In this document: in pieces, positions 32,263 to 41,511 of the stretch
Position numbering within the stretch: the stretch's first letter is position 1
How the letters are laid out: each line of letters opens with the position of its first letter
Notes under the pieces: generated by a model
Databases searched by the model: none
Told to the model about the DNA's origin: nothing
The model's input: only the letters and a program-made list of their open reading frames with translations
Position numbers and translations under genes: made by a program
Source of the DNA: a virus
Length of the DNA stretch: 46,935 nt
Virus record (IMG/VR): IMGVR_UViG_3300006749_002543
Coordinates: 1 to 46,935 of that record
Reading direction: 5' to 3' (one strand)

Positions 32263-33192
32263 ATGGCAAGACATTTAATTATTGGTGATGGTACTACAAG
32301 ATCTACAGCTAATCCTGTTGAAGACGGTGCAATCACTATACAAAAAATGAGCGCATCTGGACCAACTGATTTAGTTTTAGGAGACTCTATAGTAGATGCT
32401 CCTATGATTAGAATTGTAGGTGGTGGTAAAGATGGAAAAAATATTGTAACTCCTTGGATTTACGGTAAAGATGTAATTAACTGGAGTGGTAAATCTTATG
32501 TAGCTCCACAAGCATGTACAGTTACTGATACTATTTCAGGTAATGCTACTACAGGAGGTGCTTTAGTACTTAAATTTATAAAGACTTCAGGTCCTAGACA
32601 AGAATTCTTTAGTTTTACTACTGATATTGCAAACGGTACAGCAGAAGCTGATACAGATGCTGCAATTAAAACAGCATTTGAAGATGCTTCTTTAGTAAAG
32701 CCAGATTGGTTAAATCCAGTTTGTGACGCTACAGCAGGTTCAACAGTTGTGTTTTCAGGAGCAATTAGAGGTGATGTAGCTTATAGTGGAAACACTTGGG
32801 ATTACGAACCAGTACAAATTAAACTAATCGTAGAAAGTTTTGCAGGTACTCCTCAAACACATACTGCTTCAGCTACTACAGGTGGAAACCCAGGATACGG
32901 TGACGGATTTGCAGTAAGAGCTTTTGAAGAGTCACAGCAAGGTATTCAAGCTGGATTCTACATGAGAGGACACTTACCAAAGCAACCTACTTTAGAATCT
33001 GTAACAAGTACAAATTATGATATGTACTCAATTGTAGCAACTAAAGACGGTTCTTCATCTTCTCAAATTAATGGAGTTGACAACCTAATTGAACTTAACG
33101 TTGCAGCAGTAGCAGGTGATGCAGATAGTGCAATCTTTGAAAACAAACTAAACGGTTATTTTGCAGGAGTATTCCCTAACGTAACTTTATAA
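32263..33192 (+). CDS. Putative abundant virion protein (309 aa)
   Basis: Gly/Ala/Thr-rich, beta-type sequence (MARHLIIGDGTTRSTANPV) with regular turns and a C-terminal LNGYFAGVFPNVTL. Composition resembles minor capsid, decoration or tail-tube-like proteins of marine phages. Codons lean toward those of the capsid gene (AAC, TAC), hinting at strong expression. Upstream A-rich leader AAAAAAATAAAAAA supports the start. Specific role unknown. Confidence 0.55.
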   Translation: MARHLIIGDGTTRSTANPVEDGAITIQKMSASGPTDLVLGDSIVDAPMIRIVGGGKDGKNIVTPWIYGKDVINWSGKSYVAPQACTVTDTISGNATTGGALVLKFIKTSGPRQEFFSFTTDIANGTAEADTDAAIKTAFEDASLVKPDWLNPVCDATAGSTVVFSGAIRGDVAYSGNTWDYEPVQIKLIVESFAGTPQTHTASATTGGNPGYGDGFAVRAFEESQQGIQAGFYMRGHLPKQPTLESVTSTNYDMYSIVATKDGSSSSQINGVDNLIELNVAAVAGDADSAIFENKLNGYFAGVFPNVTL

Positions 33193-33221
33193 TAAATATT
33201 AACTTTTAAAATATAAAAAAC

Positions 33222-33644
33222 ATGGCAAGTAGATTAGTAAAACAATCAGTTAAATTTGTATATGATTTTGCAGTTGATGGAGGATCTCACTCCGCTTCAA
33301 ACCAAGGTTTGGCAGGAAATGGGGCAGGAGTTATTACACCTGCAGATGCAGATATAACTATTCCAGAAAACGCAATCATTACAGATTGTATAACATACGT
33401 ATCAACAGCAATGACTAGCGGTGGTTCAGCTACTGTAGCTATTGGATGTGGAGGAGCAGCTTTAGTAGCGGCAACTGCATTTGACAATGGAGTATTTGAT
33501 GATGAAGACGTAACTCATACAGTAGTAGCAGATAAAACTACTTCAGCAGCACGTCCTACTATTACAGTTGCAACAGCATCTTTAACAGCAGGAGTTATTG
33601 AAGTAATTATTGAATATTACTTAGGTACATCTTTAGGAGCTTAA
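33222..33644 (+). CDS. Putative capsid decoration protein (140 aa)
   Basis: Small beta-sandwich-like sequence: ITIPENAIITDCITYVSTAM, then SGGSATVAIGCGG and a final TAGVIEVIIEYYLGTSLG. This pattern (Ile-Pro-x-Asn-Ala-x-Ile, then Gly-Ser-Ala-Thr-Val-x-Ile-Gly) is frequent in structural proteins of marine phages. It ends just before a strong terminator, so it is probably abundant in the virion. Decoration versus fibre base is undecided. Confidence 0.6.
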   Translation: MASRLVKQSVKFVYDFAVDGGSHSASNQGLAGNGAGVITPADADITIPENAIITDCITYVSTAMTSGGSATVAIGCGGAALVAATAFDNGVFDDEDVTHTVVADKTTSAARPTITVATASLTAGVIEVIIEYYLGTSLGA

Positions 33645-33660
33645 TCCTAAATTAACATAA

Positions 33661-33701
33661 GACTTATAGGGGGCATTAGTCCCCCTATCGGTCTTTTTTT
33701 A
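33661..33701 (+). terminator. Strong Rho-independent terminator
   Basis: 8-bp stem ATAGGGGG/CCCCCTAT (33666-33673 with 33681-33688), extended by GAC/GTC across a small internal loop, 7-base loop and a run of eight T. Closes the capsid/decoration block before the adhesin block. Confidence 0.92.
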
Positions 33702-33714
33702 TAAAATTTAAAAT

Positions 33715-34242
33715 ATGGCATTATCTTTAAACGCAGCAGACAGTTGTAAATTCTTATCAGTAATTATAAATTACAGTGCTCAACAGGCAACTAATTTACA
33801 AATAGATATAATAGATGCTAATGGAATTCCTGTAAATGGAAATCTTAATCCAACATTTACTATACAACCAGGATCACCAGCTATTAGCTATCCTATTCCA
33901 GTTAACAATTTAACAGTTGACTATGGAATTATAACAGTTGTATTAAATGTTCAAAATGGAGGAGAAATAGACAGACAAACAGTATTACTACATTGTGATA
34001 TTGATTGTTGTTTAACAAAATTAACTAATGAACTTATAGACTGTCATTGTGACTGTGCAAGATGTTCAAAAACTTTAGCAAAAGCTCAAAAAGTATTTTT
34101 ATTACTTGACTCTGCTAATTATGCTTTGGTACAAGCAAACGGTGTACCTTTAAGCCAAAAACCAGGCTTTATAGATGACGCAAATTCAAAATATTTAAAA
34201 GCAAAAGAAATTTGTGACGAAAGTTGCGGATGCGATTGCTAA
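33715..34242 (+). CDS. Cys-rich structural protein (175 aa)
   Basis: N-terminal half is an immunoglobulin-like beta region (LQIDIIDANGIPVNGNLNPT). The C-terminal half carries clustered cysteines, DCCLTKL, DCHCDCARC and a final CDESCGCDC, probably a disulfide or metal knot, around an amphipathic helix. It precedes the 1495-residue Cys-repeat protein by 14 bases, and that protein also has a Cys-bounded helix (DDCSIMNVWKL to DCLYNC), so the two may dock. Tail/adhesin part by position; function inferred. Confidence 0.5.
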   Translation: MALSLNAADSCKFLSVIINYSAQQATNLQIDIIDANGIPVNGNLNPTFTIQPGSPAISYPIPVNNLTVDYGIITVVLNVQNGGEIDRQTVLLHCDIDCCLTKLTNELIDCHCDCARCSKTLAKAQKVFLLLDSANYALVQANGVPLSQKPGFIDDANSKYLKAKEICDESCGCDC

Positions 34243-34256
34243 ACTAATTACAATAT

Positions 34257-37200
34257 ATGGCAACTGAAGAATCTCCCTACAACCAGGATAAAGAAGCCTC
34301 TGCTGAACAAAAGCCTAAAGTAAAAAGGCTATCAAGAGAGACAGAAGAAAGATCTTCTACAAATACTAAAGAAGAATTAGGAGAAGATACAAGATCTGAA
34401 TCTTCTGGTATAGATGCATCCGAATATAAGGGTAATCCAGTACAATTTGGTAGACCCGCTGGAAATCCTCCTAGATATATATTAATAGCTGCAGAAACTC
34501 AACCAAATAGTGTAGGAAATTCTAGAATTATAGTTAATAGATTTGTTAACGAATCTACACAACCAGGTTCAGGTATAACTGCTGCAGGATATGATATTGT
34601 AACAATGGTTACGGATGTAACGTTTACTAATATTGCTAATTTAGTAACTCAAACTAGTACTCATATTATTATTACATATAACAATTCAGCTTTACCAGAT
34701 GAGGCTACTCCAAGAACTATTCGTGTCACATGGCAGTCTGGATTTTCAAAAGAATTTGTAATACTTTTACCAGGTAAATGGGCAAATAATAATAATCCTC
34801 TAGTAGCTTTAGGTATAGCATCGCCTACATCTTTAGACTCTGATACATATACTACTAATTGTAATCCAGACAATGAAGTCCAAACTTATAGAAATGTTGG
34901 AACATACGGGCCTTGGCCTAGTCTTATATCTGGTAATTATTTAGAAATTTTTGCTTCTAGAGTAGTATTAAATCCTTATAGTGGAACAATAGTTGATACT
35001 TTACCTGAAGGACAATGGGTATTTGCTAATGGATCAAATTTTAGTGGAAGTATAATAGATCAAACTTTTCAATTAACAAGTGCTGGTGGTGGTACACTTA
35101 ACCATTTTAATCATAGCCATAGACAGTATTTTGGACTGACACAGCTAGCTAATGCAAATCCTGCTTCACCAGCTTGGTGGGGTCAAACCAATCCTGCAAG
35201 ATTAGGAGAACCTGTACCTGGTCCAGATGAGCATGAGTACCATGTTATAAAACTTTCATACCCATATGCTAGTAATTATGATAATCAACTGCCTTGGACA
35301 GGAAGTACAGACCAATCTGGAAATTTAGTAAATTTTGGATTTGCAAGCACAATACATAGTGATCAATATCTTCTTGAATTTTGGAATGGTTTACAGGGAT
35401 ATGGAATGTTTGGAGGATATGATTCTATATATGGAGGAGATGGAAATGGATATTCTTTTAGAAGTTATATTATGTATTCAGATAATATTCCTAATTGTGA
35501 AAGAGAGCCTAGACCTGTAATAGATGCATGTGCAGATCCAAATAGTATGGCATACTATCAATATACAGGAAATGATTGTGACGGTGTTAGTATTCCATCA
35601 TCAGTTTTATTAGATCCAACTACAGCTGTATTTGCCCCTCAAAGTTGTTGTCCATCTTGTGTAAACTCTAACGGTGACGATATATCTTATAGTACTCAAC
35701 CTTTAACTCTTAATGTTCAAGGTTCTAATCCTACTACTCCTGGAGGAACAAATGGATGGATAAATGTAACTATAAAAGATGGAGGATTTGGATCAAGTAG
35801 TTTATTAGGTGCAACATTTGGGCTGCCTACAGGTAATGCAAATTATACATTTGTATTACAAAGTCAAGATGTAAGTTATCAAATGCAAGGAAACACTGCA
35901 GGACACGCTGTTGGATCTGGAGCTATTAGTTCAAACTCTTTTACTTTTGGAAATGGTTTAACAGCAGCTGATAATACTAATAATGGACTATTACAAGGAG
36001 GAACAGGAAATTCAACTTATGCAACTAGTAGCGCACAAGGATATGTTCCTGCAGCACAAGGAACAACTAATAGTGCTGGTCTTAAACAAGGTTTATATAA
36101 TGTATTTGTTTTTGACTCTAGTTCTACTGTATGTTTAGCTCAAGTTATAGGAGTACAATTAAAAGACCCTTTACCAGTAGTAGGATGTACAGATAGCAAT
36201 GCTTTAAATCATAATCCTAATGCTACTATTTCAAATAACGTATCATGTCATTATTGTGATGATACAACTGGTCAATTAGTTGATGGTAATAGTCCTCCAA
36301 ATACAGTAGCTCCTATTGCACAAGCGCTTAGCAATCCTTTTACAATAGTATACCCAACTAATAGTACAGACACAGGTTCAGAAATTCAAATTGTAGGAAT
36401 ACAAGCCTCAGTTCAATTTCAAGCATATATAAACAATATAGTTACTGGTACAACACAAAATGCTGATTATAAAGTTGAGTTATATAAATGGGATTCACAA
36501 ACTCCAAGTGGTAATTCTGCTTTTGGAACATTAGCAGGATTTAATGCTAATACTACACAAGTAGGTAGCACAATAACTAGTGTAGGTTCAGTAGGTTGGA
36601 ATGTTTTACTTAATGCAGCTACATTAGGAGCAGGATTTGCATATGGATATTATAGTATAAAAGTTTATGTAGATGATCCAGATGCTACAGGAGTAGAGCA
36701 AGAACAATGTTATGAAATTTTTGACATACCAATACCAGTACCAGCTTGTCAAGATCCTTTTTTAACTAATACAGGACTTACTTCAGATGGAGTTTTAATT
36801 GGTGATTCAAATTTATGGTTTCAAGATCAAACAATTTGTGATTTAAATAATAATTACTGTTGTGATACACCAACATTTACACCGGTAGCTAATTTTGATC
36901 CATGTACTAATTTTACATATGAATCTTCAATTAGTTGTTTTCCTCCTGCAGAAGTTTTAGTATATCAAATACAATATTATGATAGTGGAAGTTGGATCAA
37001 CGTAGGACCTTCAACAAGTATAGGTTCTTTAGGCCAAGGAATTGTTAGTCCATTTGTAATTACTATAACAGAACAAGCTTTTCAAATTAATGGAAATGGA
37101 GACTATAGAATAGAGTGGGTAAGTTCTTATTCTGCAGCTCCTGATTGTACTGTAACAAGTCCTACAGTTAGTATATATTTACCTATATACGGATGTACAG

Positions 37201-38744
37201 ATCCTTTAGCATTAAATTACGATGCTGCAGCTATATGTGATGATACATGTTTATATTGTGTCTATGGATGTACGGATCCTAGTGCAAGTAATTATGATCC
37301 AAATGCAACTTGTGATGATGGTACTTGTTACACTGATGTTTATGGTTGCACAGACCCAACAGCAACAAATTACGATCCTACTGCTACAATAGATGATGGT
37401 AGTTGTGTTTATACTCCTTGCGGGTGTACAGACCCAACTGCAATTAACTATGGGTATTCTGGTCCAATATCTAACAATAATTATGTAGGAAACCCTCCTG
37501 CATGTGATGATGGAAGTTGTGCGTATTGCGATGACCCACCAATGACTGTTTCTTATACAACTACTGCTGCAACAAGTTATATAATTGCTTCTGGTACAGG
37601 ATACTATTGTGGAACTAATAATGATGGTTGTGTACAACTTACAGTTACGTCATCGACTTGTAATACAGGTCAATGGGAGCTTGTAACTTGTACTACATTT
37701 TGTGGTTTATCTCAATCTACTACAAATTGGATACCTCCTGGAAATTATGATTTTAATACAGCTATTGAATTTTGTAATTTACCAGCAACAACACTTACAT
37801 TTACAATATTAGATTGTCATGGATGTGAATTAGTTTTTGAAGTTTCAATTCCAAGTTCGGGAACTAGTTGTGGTTGTACAGATCCTGCAGCTGACAATTA
37901 TAATCCTTCTGCATTGTATGATGACGGATCTTGTGAGTATTGTGGATGTACAGATGAAAATGCTACAAATTATAACCCATCTGCAACTCAAGAATGTGTT
38001 CCAGGAATATGTGAATATGGAAGTGGAGGATCAGCGTGTCAACCTCACCCATGTATACCTACAGGAATTGATCAAACTATTAGAAGAATAGAAGTATGTA
38101 TAGCAGAAAATGGATTTGATTATTATAATAAACTAGTTACTGGGCAAGCAGATGATTGTTCAATAATGAATGTATGGAAATTAATATTAATGGGTTACCT
38201 ATTAAAGAAAATAGGTTTAGATTGTCTTTATAACTGTGAAGACTCAAATACTCCTAGTCCTTCGTCTGCATATAGATCATGTGAAGACCTTTGGGTAGAA
38301 GGAGGACCAAGTACAGGATTAAATGATTCTAATGTAAATACATTAACACCTGCAGTAGGAACAACATCTACTGTGAGTTTATTTGATCCAAGTGGAACAG
38401 GAGAGCTAACTCCTGGAGATATAATAAAGCATCATATAAGTGGAAATATATGGTTTTTCCAAGGACCAGCTCAAAGCGGGTTACCTACACCAGTAAGTGT
38501 AGCAGGATTAGATCCAGAAAATGCTTCTGGAAACATATCAGGATATTGGGCATATTGTAATGATAACATGAGATATATATCAAATTCTAACAATATTAAT
38601 TATATAGATAATTTTATTAACTTTGCAAATAAGTTTTGTAGAGATTGCGGTAATGACCCACAATTATTAACAGGAAGTTCATCTAATCAGATTGTTCCGG
38701 ATATACAACAAGGAGTAGATGGTATAGATGATTTAGAAATATAA
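34257..38744 (+). CDS. Giant Cys-repeat virion adhesin/tail protein (1495 aa)
   Basis: No signal peptide: the N-terminus is polar (MATEESPYNQDKEASAEQKP). Residues about 70-640 hold beta-rich modules. Seven copies of a repeat of the form GCTDPxAxNYxPxA, then DDGSC, occur near 643-667, 978-1095 (four in a row) and 1205-1255, each with a Cys pair. The tail has a Cys-flanked helical segment. Such repeats are known from surface and secreted proteins of marine Bacteroidetes. As the largest gene in the late block and upstream of a fibre-like gene, it is most likely the receptor-binding or appendage protein. Not a tape measure: it lacks long helices. Confidence 0.65.
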   Translation: MATEESPYNQDKEASAEQKPKVKRLSRETEERSSTNTKEELGEDTRSESSGIDASEYKGNPVQFGRPAGNPPRYILIAAETQPNSVGNSRIIVNRFVNESTQPGSGITAAGYDIVTMVTDVTFTNIANLVTQTSTHIIITYNNSALPDEATPRTIRVTWQSGFSKEFVILLPGKWANNNNPLVALGIASPTSLDSDTYTTNCNPDNEVQTYRNVGTYGPWPSLISGNYLEIFASRVVLNPYSGTIVDTLPEGQWVFANGSNFSGSIIDQTFQLTSAGGGTLNHFNHSHRQYFGLTQLANANPASPAWWGQTNPARLGEPVPGPDEHEYHVIKLSYPYASNYDNQLPWTGSTDQSGNLVNFGFASTIHSDQYLLEFWNGLQGYGMFGGYDSIYGGDGNGYSFRSYIMYSDNIPNCEREPRPVIDACADPNSMAYYQYTGNDCDGVSIPSSVLLDPTTAVFAPQSCCPSCVNSNGDDISYSTQPLTLNVQGSNPTTPGGTNGWINVTIKDGGFGSSSLLGATFGLPTGNANYTFVLQSQDVSYQMQGNTAGHAVGSGAISSNSFTFGNGLTAADNTNNGLLQGGTGNSTYATSSAQGYVPAAQGTTNSAGLKQGLYNVFVFDSSSTVCLAQVIGVQLKDPLPVVGCTDSNALNHNPNATISNNVSCHYCDDTTGQLVDGNSPPNTVAPIAQALSNPFTIVYPTNSTDTGSEIQIVGIQASVQFQAYINNIVTGTTQNADYKVELYKWDSQTPSGNSAFGTLAGFNANTTQVGSTITSVGSVGWNVLLNAATLGAGFAYGYYSIKVYVDDPDATGVEQEQCYEIFDIPIPVPACQDPFLTNTGLTSDGVLIGDSNLWFQDQTICDLNNNYCCDTPTFTPVANFDPCTNFTYESSISCFPPAEVLVYQIQYYDSGSWINVGPSTSIGSLGQGIVSPFVITITEQAFQINGNGDYRIEWVSSYSAAPDCTVTSPTVSIYLPIYGCTDPLALNYDAAAICDDTCLYCVYGCTDPSASNYDPNATCDDGTCYTDVYGCTDPTATNYDPTATIDDGSCVYTPCGCTDPTAINYGYSGPISNNNYVGNPPACDDGSCAYCDDPPMTVSYTTTAATSYIIASGTGYYCGTNNDGCVQLTVTSSTCNTGQWELVTCTTFCGLSQSTTNWIPPGNYDFNTAIEFCNLPATTLTFTILDCHGCELVFEVSIPSSGTSCGCTDPAADNYNPSALYDDGSCEYCGCTDENATNYNPSATQECVPGICEYGSGGSACQPHPCIPTGIDQTIRRIEVCIAENGFDYYNKLVTGQADDCSIMNVWKLILMGYLLKKIGLDCLYNCEDSNTPSPSSAYRSCEDLWVEGGPSTGLNDSNVNTLTPAVGTTSTVSLFDPSGTGELTPGDIIKHHISGNIWFFQGPAQSGLPTPVSVAGLDPENASGNISGYWAYCNDNMRYISNSNNINYIDNFINFANKFCRDCGNDPQLLTGSSSNQIVPDIQQGVDGIDDLEI
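36183..36254 (+). repeat. Isolated GCTD-type repeat (coding)
   Basis: First copy (GCTDSNALNHNPNATI, closed by SCHYC) in the 1495-residue protein, far upstream of the other copies. Confidence 0.7.
37189..38017 (+). repeat. Cluster of GCTDP-type repeats (coding)
   Basis: Six copies encoding GCTDPxAxNY units, starting near 37189, 37264, 37339, 37423, 37870 and 37943; the last two are split from the first four by a unique beta segment. The unit length is about 24 codons, with two Cys each. DNA similarity between copies is modest, so the array looks old or diversified. Confidence 0.8.
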
Positions 38745-38754
38745 AAATATAAAA

Positions 38755-40236
38755 ATGGCAAAAGTAACAGACTTAAGAACGTTGGCTAAAACAAGTGTAA
38801 CTGATAGTGACTATTTTTTAGTATCTAACAGTAATACAGGAGCATCTCAAAAACTTACTGTATCTTCTATGTTTCCTGCGGTATCAACAGCAGGTACATC
38901 TAGTGAAACACTTTACACTAGTGCAACATTAACAAATAAAAATCAAATAGTATTTAAAGGAATAAAATCAGGAGACACAGGACTATTAACTGTAGATACA
39001 ACTTCTAATAATATAGTATTAACAGCTTTAGAAGCTGGTATAGATCTTAGTTTATGTAATAATACAACTGCAGGGTTTTTAAGTTCTGTAGATTTTACAG
39101 GAACAGTAACAGGAGAAAATGGAGTAACAAATGGAGGTACTGGATTATCTACAATAGCTAAAGGAGCAATGCTTTATGCTGATGCTACAGATTCTATAAA
39201 AGCTACAGCAGCAATGTCTACAAATGGGCAATTACTTATAGGTAATGCAACTACAGGTATACCTACTTTAGCAACTCTTACAGCTGGTACTAATGTAACA
39301 ATTGCTAATACTGCAGGAGCTATATCTATAGCAGCTAGTTTATCTACAATGGCAGGAATATTAGATATGGCTAATAACAATATAGATTTAGGTACTGCAT
39401 ATTTAAGTGCTGACGGGTCTACTAGTCAAGGTATAAGAGTAACTGCTGCTAATACGTATTTAGGAACATCAGGAAACTATTTTAATAGCGAAGTATTAAA
39501 TGTAGGTGGTAGTATAGCTTTTAACGCAGCGGCATCTATAAAACCTAATGCTACAACATCAAGTACTACAGGAAGTAGTTTAACAATAGAATCAGGAGGA
39601 TCTGCAGATGGTGCGTCAGGATCTTTAAATATAAATGCTGGATCAGCAAGTGGTAGTGGTCAGGGGGGTAGTGTAATTGTTACTTCTGGTCAATCTGCAA
39701 GTGGTACAGATGGAGATATACAATTAAAAACTTATTCAACTGCAGGTAGTGCAACAGCTGCACTAACAATTGCAGGGGGAGCTACCCATGATGTAACAGT
39801 AAATACAGGAGATTTAATTATGTCAACTGGAAATGTATATATGAGAAATTCAGCTAATCCAGACGTAATAAAATATCAAAACGATCCAGAAGTTACAGAT
39901 GATGGTACTACGGTAGTGTCTGCAGATAATATTTTATCAGGAATTATAACATGCACACCTACAGCTGATAGAAGTAAAGCTACAGATACAGCAGCTAATC
40001 TTGTATCAGGACTAAGTTTAAATGTAAATAACGATTCATTTGATTTTAGCCTTATAAACCTAGCAACATCAGGTGGGCATAATGTAACACTTACAGGGGG
40101 TACAGGAGTAACTCTTGTAGGAAACATGGTAGTATTTTGCCAAGACGCAGCAGACGATGCAGTATCTGTTGGTGTAGGAAGATTTAGAGTTAGAAGAAGA
40201 GGAAGTTCAGCAGTAACAATATATAGAATAGGATAA
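38755..40236 (+). CDS. Tail fibre-like protein (493 aa)
   Basis: Rich in Thr, Ser, Gly and Ala. N-terminal anchor-like KVTDLRTLAKTSVTDSDYFL, a fibre motif NGGTGLSTIAKGAMLYADAT near 125, and repeated Gly/Ser segments typical of trimeric beta-structured fibres. The C-terminal about 110 residues (from ITCTPTADRSKATDTAANLV to RRRGSSAVTIYRIG) look like a compact head domain. Likely part of the adsorption apparatus together with the giant adhesin, 10 bases upstream. Confidence 0.75.
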   Translation: MAKVTDLRTLAKTSVTDSDYFLVSNSNTGASQKLTVSSMFPAVSTAGTSSETLYTSATLTNKNQIVFKGIKSGDTGLLTVDTTSNNIVLTALEAGIDLSLCNNTTAGFLSSVDFTGTVTGENGVTNGGTGLSTIAKGAMLYADATDSIKATAAMSTNGQLLIGNATTGIPTLATLTAGTNVTIANTAGAISIAASLSTMAGILDMANNNIDLGTAYLSADGSTSQGIRVTAANTYLGTSGNYFNSEVLNVGGSIAFNAAASIKPNATTSSTTGSSLTIESGGSADGASGSLNINAGSASGSGQGGSVIVTSGQSASGTDGDIQLKTYSTAGSATAALTIAGGATHDVTVNTGDLIMSTGNVYMRNSANPDVIKYQNDPEVTDDGTTVVSADNILSGIITCTPTADRSKATDTAANLVSGLSLNVNNDSFDFSLINLATSGGHNVTLTGGTGVTLVGNMVVFCQDAADDAVSVGVGRFRVRRRGSSAVTIYRIG

Positions 40237-40264
40237 TTTAATTATTAATAAAAACCAATATAAA

Positions 40265-40678
40265 ATGACAAAAATTAATGCAACAAAAGGAGAATTTGTA
40301 AATCTAATTAACGGATTATTTCAAGTTCAAGATTTAAAAGGTAAAAAATTTGGATTAGCAGTAAGTAAAAATATTGCTAAATTAAAAGAAGAATTACAAC
40401 ACCTAGAAGATTTAGGAAAGCCTTCTGAAGAGTTTATGAAATTAGCAATGAAAGTTAATGAACTTACAAAAAATAATTCTGAAGACTCTCGAGAAGAAAT
40501 AAATAAATTAGAAAAAGAAAATGAAACTCTGGTTAAAGAAAGAAGAGAACAAATGGAAAAAGTAAATAAAGTAATGCAAGATAAAATAAGTATTAAATTA
40601 GTTACTATTTCTGAAGATATTTTGCCAGACGACATTAGCGCTAAGCAAATTAATAACATTGAAAAAATTATATTATGA
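40265..40678 (+). CDS. Coiled-coil protein (137 aa)
   Basis: Residues about 45-112 are nearly continuous Lys/Glu heptads (EEINKLEKENETLVKERREQ), so the protein is an extended coiled coil. The N-terminus (FVNLINGLFQVQDLKGKKFG) is compact. It follows the fibre gene and shares an ATGA overlap with the next small gene. Structural spacer or assembly chaperone are options; nothing decides. Confidence 0.6.
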   Translation: MTKINATKGEFVNLINGLFQVQDLKGKKFGLAVSKNIAKLKEELQHLEDLGKPSEEFMKLAMKVNELTKNNSEDSREEINKLEKENETLVKERREQMEKVNKVMQDKISIKLVTISEDILPDDISAKQINNIEKIIL

Positions 40679-40848
40679 TAAATTGGATAAATGGTTATGC
40701 TGCCGGTAATAAAAAGCAAAAATTTGAATTAAATTTTAGATTAGGTACTTTTACAGTTTTAGAAATTAAAGCTTGTTTATTTTGTGATGAAAATTGCACT
40801 GCTAAAAGGTTTAGATTTATGGTGTTTAATCTAGGATTTGAATTGTAA
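40675..40848 (+). CDS. 57-residue Cys-containing protein
   Basis: ATG at 40675 (ATGA overlap with the coiled-coil stop) and TAA at 40846-40848 overlapping the next ATG (TAATG). Sequence has CLFCDENC near 35, a possible small metal or disulfide site, in a beta-rich frame (FELNFRLGTFTVLEIKA). Both junctions fit exactly, so translation is very likely. Function unknown. Confidence 0.65.
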   Translation: MINWINGYAAGNKKQKFELNFRLGTFTVLEIKACLFCDENCTAKRFRFMVFNLGFEL

Positions 40849-41159
40849 TGGCAAAAGAATTAAATGAAGATACCGCATTTAAGCTAAGTATAAAAACAAT
40901 AATAGGTGCCGCTTTTGCGGTAGCAACACTAGCTGGTATGTGGTTTACTTTACAAGCTGATATAGCAGAAGCTAAAGAGTTACCTGCTAATGAGTGGAAT
41001 CCTGAGTGGGAAGAAAAGCTTCCAGACGCAGAAGTTACACGCATGGAGTTTGATATGAAAGATCAGATGATAAGACAAACTATTATGGACACAAAAACTG
41101 ATGTTGATGAAATTAAAAAAACATTAGAAAAAATAGAAGATAAGCTTTATGACAGATAG
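40848..41159 (+). CDS. Membrane-anchored coiled-coil protein (103 aa)
   Basis: One transmembrane helix at about 14-35 (LSIKTIIGAAFAVATLAGMW), then a Trp/Pro segment (PANEWNPEWEEKLPD) and a C-terminal coiled coil (VDEIKKTLEKIEDKL). Resembles small membrane proteins beside holins in marine phages and could have a spanin- or holin-accessory role. Its end overlaps the thioredoxin-like gene by 11 bases. Confidence 0.6.
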   Translation: MAKELNEDTAFKLSIKTIIGAAFAVATLAGMWFTLQADIAEAKELPANEWNPEWEEKLPDAEVTRMEFDMKDQMIRQTIMDTKTDVDEIKKTLEKIEDKLYDR

Positions 41160-41508
41160 CATTACCTGGAAAACAAGAGCTATATACATGTTAATAATTG
41201 TTTTCATGTTAATTGCTAGTGGTGTTTTTGGTCAGATAACAGTGAAGCATTTTAATGCAGATTGGAATAAAGGTAATAGTGCTGACTGGTTTATGGATTT
41301 AAAAGATTGTAATACTAAAAGCTATGTTGATATTAGTAAAGATACAAAAGCACAAAAGGATTATAAAATATCATCTGTACCTACTATAATAATATTTAAA
41401 GATGGTGAAGAGGTTGCAAGGTTTCAGGCTGATTTAAGTTTTAAAATGATAGCAACAAAAGAAGAAGTACAAGAAGAGATAGATAATATATTAATGAGTG
41501 ATTTTTAA
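41149..41508 (+). CDS. Exported thioredoxin-fold protein without CxxC
   Basis: 119 residues. A hydrophobic stretch (AIYMLIIVFMLIASGVFG) ends at a likely signal peptidase site before Gln29 (G|QI). The rest matches thioredoxin: HFNADWNKGNSADWFMDL where the active WCGPC would be, and ISSVPTIIIFKDGEEVARF with the cis-Pro at residue 78. The redox cysteines are absent, so it cannot be a normal disulfide oxidoreductase; a structural, chaperone or host-protein-binding role in the periplasm is more likely. It starts the exported-protein cassette. Confidence 0.72.
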   Translation: MTDSITWKTRAIYMLIIVFMLIASGVFGQITVKHFNADWNKGNSADWFMDLKDCNTKSYVDISKDTKAQKDYKISSVPTIIIFKDGEEVARFQADLSFKMIATKEEVQEEIDNILMSDF

Positions 41509-41511
41509 ATT

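Noticed and set aside
37251-37637. Long leftward frame opposite the Cys repeats
   Set aside because: It is an antisense shadow of repeated codons: an Ile/Thr/Ser/Cys-only composition with no start context. The same applies to frames opposite the repeats near 43873-44284.
37189-38017. CRISPR-like array
   Set aside because: The repeats are in-frame protein repeats of varying DNA sequence, with no constant direct repeat or spacers.
34257-38744. Tape-measure protein
   Set aside because: Length would fit, but it is beta/Cys-repeat rich with no long helices, and no other long-tail genes are present.
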